The notes beneath the pieces are model-generated. The model was not told where the DNA came from and ran no database searches. It saw nothing but the letters and a program-made list of their open reading frames with translations. Positions 11,845-23,365 of a stretch of 64,000 bases of DNA are shown here, in pieces; position 1 is the first letter of the stretch, and the number at the start of each line of letters is the position of its first letter. The translations under genes and the position numbers were made by a program. The stretch comes from Agapanthus africanus (lineage: Eukaryota; Streptophyta; Magnoliopsida; Asparagales; Amaryllidaceae), in contig JASDDO010000014.1 of assembly GCA_030015575.1 (NCBI GenBank), positions 164,643,911-164,707,910 of the forward strand, read 5' to 3'.

Positions 11845-12004
11845 GAAGACGCGGGATCGAGGAAGGTATGAGTCTTGCCGAGAGAAAGAAAACGATAATT
11901 ACGTTTATTGAAGATAGAGATTTTTCTAATCTACATCTTCAGTAAACATATTTATCACTTTCTTTCTCTCATCAAAACTCATACTTTCTCAATCCTGCGT
12001 CTTC
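11845..12004. ncRNA. miRNA-precursor-like hairpin near the CACTA 3' end
   Basis: GAAGACGCGGGATCGAGGAA (11845 on) pairs with the segment ending AATCCTGCGTCTTC (12004). The arms are about 75 nt with scattered mismatches and small bulges, closing on a loop near 11921-11927. The imperfect, nearly full-length pairing and 160-nt size are like a plant microRNA or long-hairpin precursor. It lies downstream of the second gene's exons, so it could be within the transposon transcript. No expression evidence is available. Confidence 0.5.
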
Positions 12005-12276
12005 TCGTCATTTTTTGCGGGCTCAGAATTGGTTTCTTTTTGTTTAGAAGTTGTAATTGAACTAACGGTTTGTATATATTTGAATTGTAATTGAATGAAT
12101 TTTAGTATTCCGTATATTTTATTATATATTTTGTCATGGATTGAAATGGAATTAGTGAAATGGAAATGGATTTGGATTTGGATTTGAAACTTCTTTGTAC
12201 AACAGGTATATATTTTTATGTATCAAATTTTTTCGACGAAGCAATTGTAGAGCAGTCGTTTTTTTCTCCGTTGCCA

Positions 12277-12565
12277 AGTTATTTCGTCAGGCTATACCCG
12301 ACGAAAAAACTAAAGCGCCGACGGAATAAGTCATCAAACTTGGGGAAAATGGCTTAACTTCCTAGTTTTTTAACTTTTTCCGTCGGCATGAAGCCGACGG
12401 AAAAACCTCTGCCGACGAAATAAGTCCAAAAACGGTCGTAATAAACCTTATTACGTCGTAATTTTATACGTCAATTATTGTTCGACGGAATAACATAATT
12501 CTATCGGAAACCAACTTAATCCATCGGGATTATGCTGATGGAATAAGTACATTTTTCTTGTAGTG
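12277..12565. repeat. CACTA right subterminal and terminal repeats
   Basis: The stretch holds repeated CCGACGAAAA, GCCGACGGAATAAG, TTTTTCCGTCGGC, GCCGACGGAAAAAC, TTCGACGGAATAAC and GATGGAATAAG motifs in both orientations. It ends at TTTTTCTTGTAGTG, the right terminal inverted repeat. It mirrors the left end at 2129-2300. Confidence 0.85.
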
Positions 12566-13690
12566 ATGGCAGGGGCTTCTTGTTCGGTGATAGCGGAACG
12601 TCTATGAGAAACGGTCCTCTCGTCAAAATCTAAGAGGATGTTAAAAAAGCTTCGTGCATGTCCTGTAATCAAGTGGAAAAGTCCGCTTGAGCCGCAAATC
12701 ATCGAAGGGATATTAAAACAACTTCCCCCACCCAAGTTCAATGATAAAGAGAAAAGCCTTCCAGTCCACTCTTCTAAGAAAAAGAAAAAAAAGGCCAAGA
12801 AACCTGTACAACTTTATGAAAATGTTGATAGGCATACAGACATTCAGAAGTACATAGATGCACTGGAAGAATACAATTAGAAGACGCGCACCCCTATCAC
12901 ATTCGAAGATTTCCTTCGGCATCTTTTTGAAGATAGTGATGATGAAAAAGAAAACCTACTAAAAGAAGCAGAATAGCGTATGGAAATTTGCTGCATGGTG
13001 TCTCATTCTTTCGTATATGATGAAAATGCTTCATCGGTGTAAAAAAACAACATAGTTGATCAAGGGGCAGGGTCTATACAAAATGCTACAATTCTGACAC
13101 AAGAGGATCCAATTGACATGCTGATAAAAGAATTTGTTCATGAGGACGAAGATATGATAGGACGTGAAATGGCTATCTATAAAAAAGCCAAGCGACCGTG
13201 TCTTAGCAAACAAGCCATGGAAGGGACGAGTCATGATACCTCCTAATTGAAACAAACTCCAACCCCAAAGAGGGGAAACAAGGCCAAGGTCGAGAAACAG
13301 TTCACCAAGGCCCTATCAATGGGGATGAAGCTACCACCCCTCATGATATACACTCCTGGAGTGACATATTTCAACGGTGGGATAGAACACCCGAAATATT
13401 GTCCCTATCACCGGAGGATCTCACACCCTATCGACAAATGAAATGAATTTAAGAAATGGCGGCTAGGCTACATTTATCACAAAATAAAAATGAAGAAAGA
13501 TAAGCGAATGACTCGTGCTCATCAGCTCGAGGATGACGAGTCTGAGACAGGAGAAAAAACGAGATCAGTGGAGGAAAACTGCCATATAGTTTCTTAAATT
13601 AACGGTCACCCAAATAAGGCCCAACCTCCAAGGGAAAAGGTGTTTAAGTTCCATTCTTCGGGAGTGAATATGAAGATGATGTCATTTTCA
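12566..13690 (+). pseudogene. Element A, region between Gag and protease
   Basis: Retrotransposon sequence resumes right after the CACTA end. Short frames give KKLRACPVIKWKSPLEPQII (12640) and RTPITFEDFLRHLFEDSDDE (about 12890), then KEFVHEDEDMIGREMA and a Lys-rich stretch. At about 13385 it reads EHPKYCPYHRRISHPIDK, a second copy of the Cys/His tail seen at 1963. This may be an original duplication in the family or a rearrangement. Stops are frequent. The part is poorly conserved between elements, so the assignment rests on its position and on this motif. Confidence 0.65.
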
Positions 13691-13698
13691 GTCCTCCA

Positions 13699-14826
13699 TT
13701 GTTCGCAGACTCCGATTCGGAAGCCTGTGACAATATTCAGCTGCGCAAATGCATCTTTCCTGAGAAAAATCTCGGGCCTATAGCTTCAAAGAAGCTGGAT
13801 AAGGGAAAAGGAAATGAAACAGAAGAGATTGAGGTGGATGAAAAATTTGCTAAAGATCTCACCGCCAAGGACCCGCTAAAGAAAATTAAGTTGGACGATA
13901 ATGTTCTTACGCACTTGAAGAAGCTACCATCGCACTTGAGTGTATATGATACTCTGCTTCTGTCAAAAGAGCTGTGGGAGTCCTTCATTAAGGCCCTAAG
14001 CGAGCCTGATCAGTTTTAGGCCTTTTTCGCAAAAGAAATAATGAAGGATGAATTGACAGAAGTTCACTTCGCTGACATAACATTCGGTGAAGAAGACCTC
14101 CTCCTGGGGACGTTTGAGCATAACCGACCATTGTATGTTGCCGGGTACCGTGAAGATGTTAGTATAAATAAAATCCTTGTTGACAATGGATCCTCAATCA
14201 AGTTGCACAATGTGAAGATGCTTAAAGAGCTGGCCCTGGATGTCAAATATCTTGCTTGGGAGAAGATCACAATCCCCGAGTTTGGCTCCCAATCCTCTCG
14301 AACCTGTGGCTCCGTGGTGCTAACACTTTAGTTTGGTTAACTGGTCACGGACATCAAATTCCATATGATCAATGCCAAAACTTGTTACAAAGCCCTGCTC
14401 TGTAGACCCTGGCTTCACGAGTACCATATCATCCTTTGTACACAACACCAGTGTATGAAGTATTTTAAAGATGGGAAAGAGCACATCATCACAAGAGAGC
14501 TCAATACCTTCTCGGTGAATGAAGTACCTAAATATGAAGATGCCAAATACTTCATGTCTGACTTCAAAGACATCGAAAGATGCGGTAAATCCACACCAGA
14601 AGGAAATAGAAAGCAAAAGCAAATGGATAAGTTCCCGATCTTCGGAAGCGATTCTGAGCCAGAGGAAGAGATAATATTTCCTGGCCAACCTCAGGTGGGA
14701 AATAACGAGCAAACACCGCCAACCACCATTTCAGTATTCAGAAGTGATTTAGGAGAAAAGGGTGAAATGGTGTTCTCCACTCATTCTCTATCAAAAGCCC
14801 TTGATGATGCAGACCGAACTCTATAA
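13699..14826 (+). pseudogene. Element A aspartic protease region
   Basis: This is the retropepsin part of the pol polyprotein, which cuts Gag-Pol. An N-terminal segment (13699-14019) has LTHLKKLPSHLSVYDTLLLS, the usual stretch before plant Tat proteases. The protease itself (14041-14331) has NKILVDNGSSI at about 14170, where D-N-G-S stands for the active-site D-[TS]-G. A stop at 14329 is followed in another frame by INAKTCYKALLCRPWLHEYH (14365), the conserved C-terminal part, and a Gln/Glu-rich linker to the RT. One frameshift and one stop make it inactive as written. Confidence 0.85.
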
Positions 14827-14832
14827 GTCATT

Positions 14833-16430
14833 ATGGCCCCAGCTCTGCGTTATAAAGAACTCGATATAGTCCGTACACATAATATAGAGGAGCTGATAAT
14901 CTTCTATGTGCCTCCCAAACATATAGGGACGAAAGCAATTCTCTTCCACAAATCCGAAGAAACCAAAGTAGAAAGAGAAATCTTGCATGGAGTCGATCCA
15001 ACCCTCGATAGGTTGCATCCTATCCGCATGCCGAAGTACTTCTCGAGGAGTTTAAATAATTTCTTGAGACATCAAGGAATATCCTTCGAACAAACTGTTC
15101 GCGAAGCCCAGTTCTACAAAAGGATCTGGGTAGTGCCAGAGACTCATAGAGTGAACCCCAATAGGAAGGTAGATACTACCAGTTTGGAATACATCCGATC
15201 TAAAATGAAGGAATGAACCTACACTTTTCGCACTATAAAACTCTCAAATGAAAGAGAAGATGAGGAAGTGCCTGAACTCTTTGAATGCTTCACAAATGAA
15301 GACGAAAAGATAACGGAAATGCCGCCAGATTCAAGGGAGTTAGAAGATGGGATCCACACCACGGTAGATAACCTAAAGAAGATAAACTTAGGAGCAGGAG
15401 ATGATCCTAGACCCACGTTCGTCAGTGAGCTGCTATCCGAAGAGCAAGTTGCTACCATGAAAACTGTACTCATGGAATACATGAACTTCTTTGCCTGGAA
15501 CTATTCTGAGATGCCGAGTCTTGATCCAGACATAGCAGTCTACAAACTGGCCATAATTCCAGAGGCAAACCCCATAAAACAAGCACTAAGAACGATGCGG
15601 CTCGAACTCGAGATGAGCATTAATGCCGAAGTCATGAAACAAATCGACTCCAGCTTTATCCATGAGGTGCAATACCCTGACTGGATTGCCAACATCATTC
15701 CCAAGATGCAGAAGAACATGGCAGTTCGAATCCGCGTAGACTTTCGAGATCTAAATAAGGCGTGCCCAAAAGATGATTTCCCCGTACCAGTCATGAAGCT
15801 TATGATCGATAATACCTCCACTCATGAAGTCTTCTCTTTCATGGATGGGTCTTTTAGCTACAACCAAATGAAGATGGATCCCGAAGACCAGTTGCATACG
15901 GCTTTTCGCACCCCGTTGGTGTCTTCTACTACAAAGTCATGCCATTTGGACTAAAGAACATCGGAGCGACATATCAAAGAGCTATGATGAAGATCTTCGA
16001 CGGCCTTATCCATGAGATAGTCGAATGCTATATCGATGATCTTGTGGTCAAGAGTATGTCCCATGAAGAGCACTAAGGACATCTCAAAATCGGCTTCGAG
16101 CGCCTCCGAAAGCACAACTTGTAAATGAACCCGCTAAAATACGCCTTCGGAGTCTTCTCCGGCAAGTTCTTAGGATTCATAATCCACCACCGAGGGATTG
16201 AAATCGACCCCTCCAAAATTAAGGCAATTACAGAAATTCCCCTGCCAAGAAACCTCAAGCAATTACGATCGCTCCAAGGGAAGCTTGGGTATATCCGGCG
16301 GTTCATCGCCAATTTATTCGGCAAATGCCATCCATTCAGCCATCTCCTTAAGAAAGGAACTCCCTTCGTATGGGACCAAAAATGCCAAAAGGCGTTATCA
16401 GAAATCAAGCAATACCGGTAAAATCCATAG
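14833..16430 (+). pseudogene. Element A reverse transcriptase
   Basis: This enzyme copies element RNA into DNA. A linker (14833-15216) includes RQHGISFEQTVREA-like residues. The RT proper (15268 on) reads FAWNYSEMPSLDPDIAVYKL, then RVDFRDLNKACPKDDFPVPV at about 15732, VFSFMDGSFSYNQMKMDPED, and FRTPL. A frameshift near 15915 moves the reading to VFYYKVMPFGLKN. The catalytic motif YIDDLVVKS is at 16029-16055 with both aspartates kept. A stop at 16074 and another near 16122 follow, then the connection domain with GVFSGKFLGFIIHHRGIEID and LRSLQGKLGYIRRFIANL (16125-16421). The sequence is closest in style to the Tat lineage of Ty3/gypsy. Confidence 0.92.
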
Positions 16431-16434
16431 GTGT

Positions 16435-17468
16435 TAGCTGCTCCAGTCACAGGGAAACCCTTTATCCTGTACGCATCCGCACTCGATCACTCTCTAAGTG
16501 CTTTATGAGAATAAGAGAATGATCAGGGAAAAGAAAGAGTCCTGTACAATCTGAGCCGAGTCCTGCTGAAGGCAGAATACAACTACTTCCCCATCGAGAA
16601 GTATTGTTTGGCACCGATCTTCGCAGTCATGAAGCTTAGATACTATGCCTTGGTGCATGAAGTTCACCTCATCTCAAAGGTGGACCCTCTTAAGTATTTG
16701 ATGACAAGGGCTATATTGACGGGAAGGCTTTCCAAATGGGCCTTTCTGTTGATGGTGTTCGCAATCACATATCGTCCTCTCAAAGAAATAAAAGGACAGG
16801 TCGTCATTGACTTCCTTGCTGAGCATCCTATCTCAGCTGATTCTATGCTAAATTGCGAACTTCCTGATGAACATACATTCAACACAATCACCAGCAAAGA
16901 AGAAGGAAAAGAAAAGTGCCAGTGGGAGCTATACCTCGACAGAGCATCACCAATGAAGGTGCAAAAGAGGAATACTCCTATAATTAGGGCCGAAATAGGC
17001 ATCATCTTCATCACCCAGCAATGCGGGATAATATGCTACACTATCTCATTGATGGAACCTAGAACCAACAATGAGGCAGAGTATGAAGCCCTCATAGTCG
17101 GTCTCGAAATCGCGATCGACATGGGCGTCAAAGATCTTATATACGGAGATTCTCAGCTGATCGTTAGTCAAGTTAACGGAGACTACAAAACATGCAAGCT
17201 TGAACTATTAAGGTATGGCGAAAAGGTGCAGGAGCTGCTAAAGTAGATTCCATCATATACGCTGGAGAGCGTGTCACGAGCGGAAAACAACAAAGCGGAC
17301 GCATTATTCAATTTGGCCAAAGAAGTGGTGGATGAAAATCTCGACGACGTAAGGATCACCGTACAAAGTAGCAAGATCCTAGCGCTGGAAAAAATACCTC
17401 CGGAGTCTCCAACAGAAACGTCCGATGAAAATGTTCTTCAAACAAAAGAAGAAAAAGAAGAAGACTAA
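16435..17468 (+). pseudogene. Element A double RNase H (gRH plus archaeal-type aRH)
   Basis: RNase H removes the RNA template during replication. The first domain is damaged: PFILYASALDHS (about 16455), then EKYCLAPIFAVMKLRYYALV and ITYRPLKEIKGQVVIDFLAE. It is followed by a second RNase H: WELYLDRAS (about 16925), EPRTNNEAEYEALIVGLEIA (17058) and IYGDSQLIVSQVNG (17138). The D, E and D catalytic positions are all present. A second, archaeal-like RNase H is a known mark of the Tat clade, so this supports the lineage. A stop at 17244 separates the tail, which reads NNKADALFNLAKEVV (17286) before an acidic end at 17466. Confidence 0.88.
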
Positions 17469-17624
17469 AGATAAGTCTTCATCGACTACTTCAGGCCTTA
17501 ACGAGTGCCTGAAAATGCGTCGCAAAGACATCAGCTCGTAAAACGAGCTCTTTCCTTCACCCTTATCGATGGAACCCTATAAAAAAGATCCTTTGATTAT
17601 GTATGGCTAAGATGCTTAGGGGCG

Positions 17625-17970
17625 AAAGAAGCAAAGAAATTCGTTCAAGAAGAACACGATGGACTTTATGGATCCATCAAGCAGGCCAAAGATGAAGCTA
17701 AAAATCAAAAGAATAGGCCACTACTTGCCCACTATGATTCAAGACTGCATGGAGTATGCCAAAAGCTGCCACTCATGCCAAATACATGAAGAGTTCATCC
17801 ATCAGCAACCTAATCCTCTGCACCTGATTGTAACCAGTTGGCCTTTTGAGATGTGGGGAACCGACATAATTGGCCCTATAGAACCAGTATCATCCAAAGG
17901 ACATCAGTTCATCTTGGCAATCACAAACCGCTTCTCCAAATGGGCGGCATTAGTACTGTTCATATCAGAA
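17625..17970 (+). pseudogene. Element A integrase, truncated
   Basis: The N-terminal part of the integrase that inserts the cDNA. GHYLPTMIQDCMEYAKSCHS and CQIHEEFIHQQPNPLHL (from about 17720) keep the C-x2-C half of the HHCC zinc finger. The catalytic core starts with WPFEMWGTDIIGPIEPV (about 17842), which has the first catalytic Asp, and ITNRFSKWAA near 17920. Homology stops near 17955-17973, where the Athila LTR begins. The rest of the core, the C-terminus and the 3' LTR of element A are missing from the window. Confidence 0.85.
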
Positions 17971-17973
17971 TAT

Positions 17974-19389
17974 TGCATTTTTGTACCATCCATGCTTAAT
18001 CGCATTGCTTATAAAAGATGCTTTTGATCTGTGTTTGCTCAATAAGTGCAGGGAAACAGGTACTGGAGAATTTGACGGATTTTCAAGCTTAAAACAGATC
18101 AATTTTGACCAAGTCAAAGTCAACAGTCAACATGGCAAGACCTGAAAATTTCAAAGTGGTCAAAATCCAAGTATGAAGTGCTAGAAGACCCTTTAGGAAA
18201 ACCATGAGAATAACCAAGAAGCTTGGAGGGCCAACTTATCAAAATGGCCGTGATGTCGTAGCCAAGACAATACAAATGGTCGCGATATCGAGGCCTTTAT
18301 GGCATCACAATCGAAGATTTTTCTAGGGAATTTTTTCCATTTCATTTGGGGCCAGTATCAGTCTAGGGTTTCTCACTTCAAGGCTTATAAATAGAACAGA
18401 TCAGCTGTGTATTGTGTGTGTTAGTTTTAGCCTAGGGTAGAATAGGAGTAGGTAAGAGTAGTTAGCTTCCTTCTTTCATCTTGTATGCCATTAAATAGTT
18501 GTGAAAGCTTTTGAGTGATATATGAATGAAGATGGAGTTATTTTTATTCCTTTTCTCTTTACCATTTTAGTAAGTTAGTTTTATTTGTTGCATTGTCTTT
18601 TAATTCCTTAGATTAATTGTAGTATAACTTACTTTCTTATACTATTTTCTCCTTCTCATATTTTCTTTTATCCTTCATATCATGCCATGATGCTCAAGGG
18701 AGCTCTTTACCTCGGTGAGGGCCCAAGTAGCTAGCTTGTCTTTCTCTCTACTTTTTTCTATCTCATTCTCTTCTACTTCTTGTTTTCTTTTTATTTTCAT
18801 TATGAGTAAACAATTCCTTCTCACTTGTTAGGGTAGGAAAGGATGGTTTGGGGTATGGAAAAGTCCCTTACTCTTTCTGTTGCTCATCACCTTGGAAATT
18901 GAGTTTCGACCAAAGAATCGCAACCCTCTCCTTTAGGTACCATATCCTTTATGATAGCGGTGATCCTAAAACGAGACCCATTATGTTTGTTTGGTCGAAG
19001 GTTAGAACTAAGAGCAAAGAATATAAGGACAAAGGTCAATAAGAAGAGATTTAGCGTATGGAAGGTCGAGCCTGGACACGCAAATACCCTACTTAAGAAC
19101 CCTAATCCATATTGTTTCCAGTTACCCTAGCATCAATATCAAGAGAGACACAAAGGAAAGAACATGGATTTCCCTAACTCAACTAACCAATCCTAACCCT
19201 AACAAGCTTTTAATTTGATATAAAAACAACACATAGGATAGCAACGAACCCTTGGATTTAACTCGTCCAAAATAAGAACAAAAACATACCCTTTCTCTAT
19301 GGACGACTCGTACTCATCGCAGCTAGCTATTGCAACGCTGTCTTGAATGCGGTAAGTAGAACATCATAGAACGCATAACATATCTATCA
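17974..19389 (+). mobile_element. Athila-type 5' LTR (element B)
   Basis: About 1.4 kb of non-coding sequence ending TATCTATCA just before a primer-binding site. The right end is well fixed by that site. The left end is uncertain between about 17955 and 18020 because no second LTR is available for comparison; TG at 17974 is the choice made here. Features usual for Athila LTRs are the GTGTTTGCTC-TGCAGG start region and CTTATAAATAG at about 18384, a probable TATA box. The LTR starts inside the integrase of element A, so B inserted into, or was joined to, A. Confidence 0.75.
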
Positions 19390-19395
19390 ATCAAA

Positions 19396-19412
19396 TGGCG
19401 CCGTTGTCGGGG
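19396..19412 (+). other. Athila primer-binding site (tRNA-Asp type)
   Basis: TGGCGCCGTTGTCGGGG lies 6 bases after the LTR. This is the standard primer site of Athila and some Tat elements, complementary to the 3' end of tRNA-Asp. It fixes the LTR end and the plus orientation. Confidence 0.93.
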
Positions 19413-20475
19413 AGACGGTAACATATTTCTTTTTGTTATTCGAGTTAATTTAGTGTATATTTTTTATAAAAAATACATCTTGTTATTTTTGAAAAGTTTT
19501 GTGCAAGTGTGCAGGGAATTTTGGAGCTACTGGAGTGATCAAATAGAGAAGCAGGGGGCTGGAACCAGAAGCAAAGGTAAAACAGAGTACAGTGCTAAAG
19601 ACCCGGACAGATCGGCCCTACTCCCGCCATGTTTCCGCGGCCAATTTTGCTTGATCCGCCGCGTTTTCACGGACAACTTGAGGGTGTAGACCGCCCGTTT
19701 TTTTGGTGAGTTTTCTTTCGTCCCCAACCCTCATCTCAAGCTCCAATAAACTCTTTCTTCTGTAGGATATTTTGCGAAACTGCACTGCCAAAAATAAAAG
19801 AAATTGTTGTTTTAGATCTTTAGTGTTTAATCACTTTGCATAAATAATATGGACTTTAAGGGGCAATAAACCTAAAGCAAGATTAGGTGGGGAGTTCATC
19901 ACCCTTCCTAGGCCCCAAAAATCATAATCCGAGCATAAGTATCGCCCTTCATTAATTAAAAAATTATATAGACTCAAGCCCTTAAGGACATTCACGCTCA
20001 TTTAGGATAAAGGATGGTTGTGGGTAATTAATCATTTAACGACAGTAATCTTGTGGTATCTAGACAAGTGTTAGAGATGAGAGTCTCAAAAAGTGAGAAG
20101 TAACTATAATTAAGGAATTTGGTGAAAGCCTTGGAAAACCTCCATTCTTCACTTGCACTTACCTGGCTACTCGATTACTAAAGAGACGGTAGATGATTTA
20201 TCCCGCAACTTATCCCTTAAAATTCTAGGAGCGGGTCTAGTATCGGACCTTGGTGACCCTAATTCTAGGGATTGCTTGTGCATTTTCGATCGTGATTGGT
20301 TGAGTTGAGTCTTTTCTTTCCATTCTTTTCAAAACAAATTTTTTTCAAAAAACACAAAATTTATAAAAACTTGCCCATTTCCACCCATTTTCACCCTCAC
20401 CTACCTTCAAAATTGACGTTTTCTTACCCTCATCTTCTAAAACACGCTTTGAAAAACACTAGACTAGTTTAGTGT
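19413..20475 (+). other. Athila untranslated leader
   Basis: About 1 kb between the primer site and the first Gag frame. Only short chance frames are seen, as expected of Athila leaders. Confidence 0.6.
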
Positions 20476-21402
20476 ATGTCCGGTTGGACTAGGGAAACTA
20501 GTTCCCGTTTAGCCCGCGTCACTTTAGTCACTTTCGACGACGCTATTAAATCCGACGTCGATAGTTCCTCCACTCCGCATACTTTGCCATTGCCGGTCAA
20601 CTCCGAAGTTGTCTGTGATTCTGTCTATACATCTTCACCTTCTCGTACGCGATATTCATCTTTCTAAATGTCAACCACTTCACCGAATTTCGACCAAAAC
20701 AATGCCACATTTCCTAATATCTTGATGTCATCACTTCTTGGTTTGCATAATCCACCACCTCCCGCCGGAGTGCCGCCTCGCATCGCGCTACAAGACCGAT
20801 GCTATCCAACTCACGCATTGTCTTTCCTTTCCACCAGCCAATGGGGATAATTTTGAAATTGAGCCCCATTTCATCAACATGTTACCCAGATTCTATGGGC
20901 TTGAACCGAAGACGCCTATATTTTTATAAATAAATTCCAAAACGTTTGTTCCATGATGTGTACAACCCAATTGTCTGACGATACTATTCGGATTCGTATT
21001 CTCCCATTCACCATACGCAATCTTGCTGAGAAATGGCTGTGTAGCACCTCTTCGCACTCCATTACCAGTTCAGACGAGTTTGTGAAAGCCTTCCTGAAGA
21101 AATTCTATCCAAACCATAAAACTACAAGCATCCGAAACGAAATCAATCAATTCACCCAGCTTCCTAATGAACCGTTCTGGAAATGTTTTGACCGATTCAA
21201 GAACCTTCTTGTCCAATGCTCTCACTACAGATTTGAAAAACAGAAAGTTTGCCAAATTATTTATGAGAGTGTTAATCCAGTAACTAAACAGATGCTGGAA
21301 ACGATATGTCGGTGTTATTTTTTATCCAAATCCAACGAGGAAGCTTGGCAAATCCTGGAAGATCTCGCTAAACAAACATTGTAGTAGGAGAGCACAAAGC
21401 CT
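20476..21402 (+). pseudogene. Athila Gag, N-terminal and core part
   Basis: This is the structural Gag protein of element B. The start is decayed: a Ser/Thr-rich segment (20476-20667) and a Pro-rich one (20668-20850) in one frame with a stop between. Then FEIEPHFINMLPRFYGL is read in another frame near 20855. The core is a clean frame from 20953 to 21384: DDTIRIRILPFTIRNLAEKW, ITSSDEFVKAFLKKFYP, RNEINQFTQLPNEPFWKCFD and RFKNLLVQCSHYRF, all diagnostic of the Athila Gag domain. A stop at 21382 comes just before copia element C inserts at 21408. Gag resumes at 40022 after the TCTTC duplication. Confidence 0.88.
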
Positions 21403-21407
21403 TCTTC

Positions 21408-23354
21408 TGTTGATTTTCGGTGCCCACGTCGCAGAAGCCGCGACCGAGGCGGAAGCGAAAACAAAAATTTATGTAAGCGCCAAACACCCGTAACCCAAGA
21501 AATCGATCGAAAACCTTAAACTAGCAAACTAGGAATGCAAGGATGCAGAAACTACAACCTTCGATGCATGACCACCTAATTGTGGAAGACCCCTCCAAGC
21601 TCGTAGCCACCAAGATCGCGCTTGAAAGTCGACCACCCTCGTCGAAAAAGATCCACCTGTGGGAAACTGGAAGAGGCTCTAACCGATGATCCAAACTTGC
21701 TAGGTGTGGATGGTCAATGATGTAGGAATTTTTCACTAAATCTTTTCTCTCTAAACCCTTGCACAAGGGAGAGCAAGAAGGAGGAGGAGAAGAGGAGAGA
21801 ATAACTAGTCTCTCATGACCATGAAGTATGAAGCTTTGAAGCAAGTGAAGAAAATAATCTCACAACAACGTAGAAGTAAATGGCTTCTATTTACAACCAT
21901 GGATCAATAGTGCATCCAAATCATTTTATCAATATAAAATACCCAAGCCCTACATGTTCACAACCATGCTTCTTGTCTCCTCACTTTACACCTCATTTCC
22001 TTTTATTTTTCTAAATAGAAAAATAAATATTAGGTGTCCTTCCTTTAGAAGCATTCCCGTATAAATACGGAATACTTCATCCGGTATATGTATCACTACA
22101 TACGTGTATCCGTATAAAAATACAGATAGCACCAAAAAGAGAAAATGAATAGTGAACAACAATACTAAAATATATGTATCAAAATACATATATAAATTAT
22201 TAAATCAAAACCTGATTTAATAATCCGGTTTAATCCTAAGCCGGTTAGTATTATCAATTGCCCGATTAAAGTATGTGTATCCCGTACACGTATTTAATCG
22301 GACCCCTGCACGTACCAACATACGGCTTCTACATCTATTGCCAGAACCGGGAAAAATCCTCTGTATGGGGCTCTAAAGACTTAACAATACGCTGGCATTG
22401 TATTTAACCACAAGCACGTCAGCGACACTAGCTGTACGTAACGGCTACCAAGATACTTATCGAAATGGGGGGGTCGACAATCAAGTACGTCCTTACCCTA
22501 CTGAGCCTGAATGTGACAATCTCCATACAGTCCAGTCTCTTCGTCAAAGAGTATCGCATATCGGGTCTAGGGGTAGATAACGCCAGACCCCTACTAACCT
22601 GATAAGGCATGTCTGGGTCAAGCTCATCACCAACAGAGATACTACCAATCAACTATCAGTAAATCTCATTCACCGTGGCCATGGATTTCTGATGATAGCG
22701 AACTGAACACAGCGCATCATTGACTCCTAATACCAGGAGAGATGAATCCCTGACAATCTACCACTACCTCTATGTGGCTCGGGACTGTACTCAACTAAAA
22801 CCTGTTTGCATGACTCATTTAAGACGTGGTAGGGTAGTAATCAGAGTACAGTGGGAACTCACACGAGACAAATGACGATTTCAGGTCAAAGGAATAACTT
22901 ATACTCATGCCACCTGAGAACTTCAATCTGACAATAGATATAAAACCATCTAGAAGTTCTCGGTGAGTCCGTCCAGTATACTCACCTCTAGTGAGCACCT
23001 GTATATAATCTTAGGTGACACAACACCAATGGCTTGTGAGACCGATCACCGCCCCTCGTTGGGGTCTAGAAACGTATACACTAGTCTACTCCGGAATATA
23101 GATGCTCAGTCTCGATACTCCCACGACTAAGGACATTTAAGGATGCGTTTATGTACAACCCAGCTCCCACATATATGATCGCCATCATAATGCTGGTTGT
23201 CAAGCAACAATCTTACAGGCTTCATCAACGAAGAAGATAAACCAGATAGCACACTATCATCTCGAGTAAGAGTGTTATACCTGTATATTTCCTCGTTCAA
23301 TTATCATAATTGTCTACTTGCACAATAAATGCCTTGAGGGCACTATATCCAACA
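21408..23354 (-). repeat. 3' LTR of copia element C
   Basis: 1947 bp. On the minus strand it starts TGTTGGATATAGTGCCCTCA (23354) and ends GAAAATCAACA (21408). It matches the LTR at 38091-40016 along its length with small differences. It also shares blocks such as CCCCTCGTTGGGGTCTAG with the solo LTRs at 5731 and 45798, so all four belong to related families. Confidence 0.9.
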
Positions 23355-23365
23355 ATCTCCCACTT
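23355..23365 (-). other. Polypurine tract of copia element C
   Basis: Minus-strand AAGTGGGAGAT directly abuts the LTR start TGTTGG. This is the familiar copia polypurine tract, where plus-strand DNA synthesis is primed. Confidence 0.9.

Larger units (their letters stand above)
2129..12565 (+). mobile_element. CACTA (En/Spm) DNA transposon inserted in element A
   Basis: The left end reads CACTATAAGAAAAA (2129 on) and the right end, read inward on the minus strand, reads CACTACAAGAAAAATG (from 12565). These are classic CACTA terminal inverted repeats. The flanking triplets are ACG (2126-2128) and ATG (12566-12568): a 3-bp target duplication, the size expected for CACTA elements, with one C/T difference. 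Subterminal regions at both ends carry many copies of a CCGACGGAATAA-like motif in both orientations. Inside are a Tnp2-type transposase gene (3913-9679, with a solo LTR in it) and a second spliced gene (about 9950-11850), both on the plus strand. Both are damaged, so the element is not expected to be autonomous. Element A reads Gag on the left and pol on the right. Confidence 0.92.
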
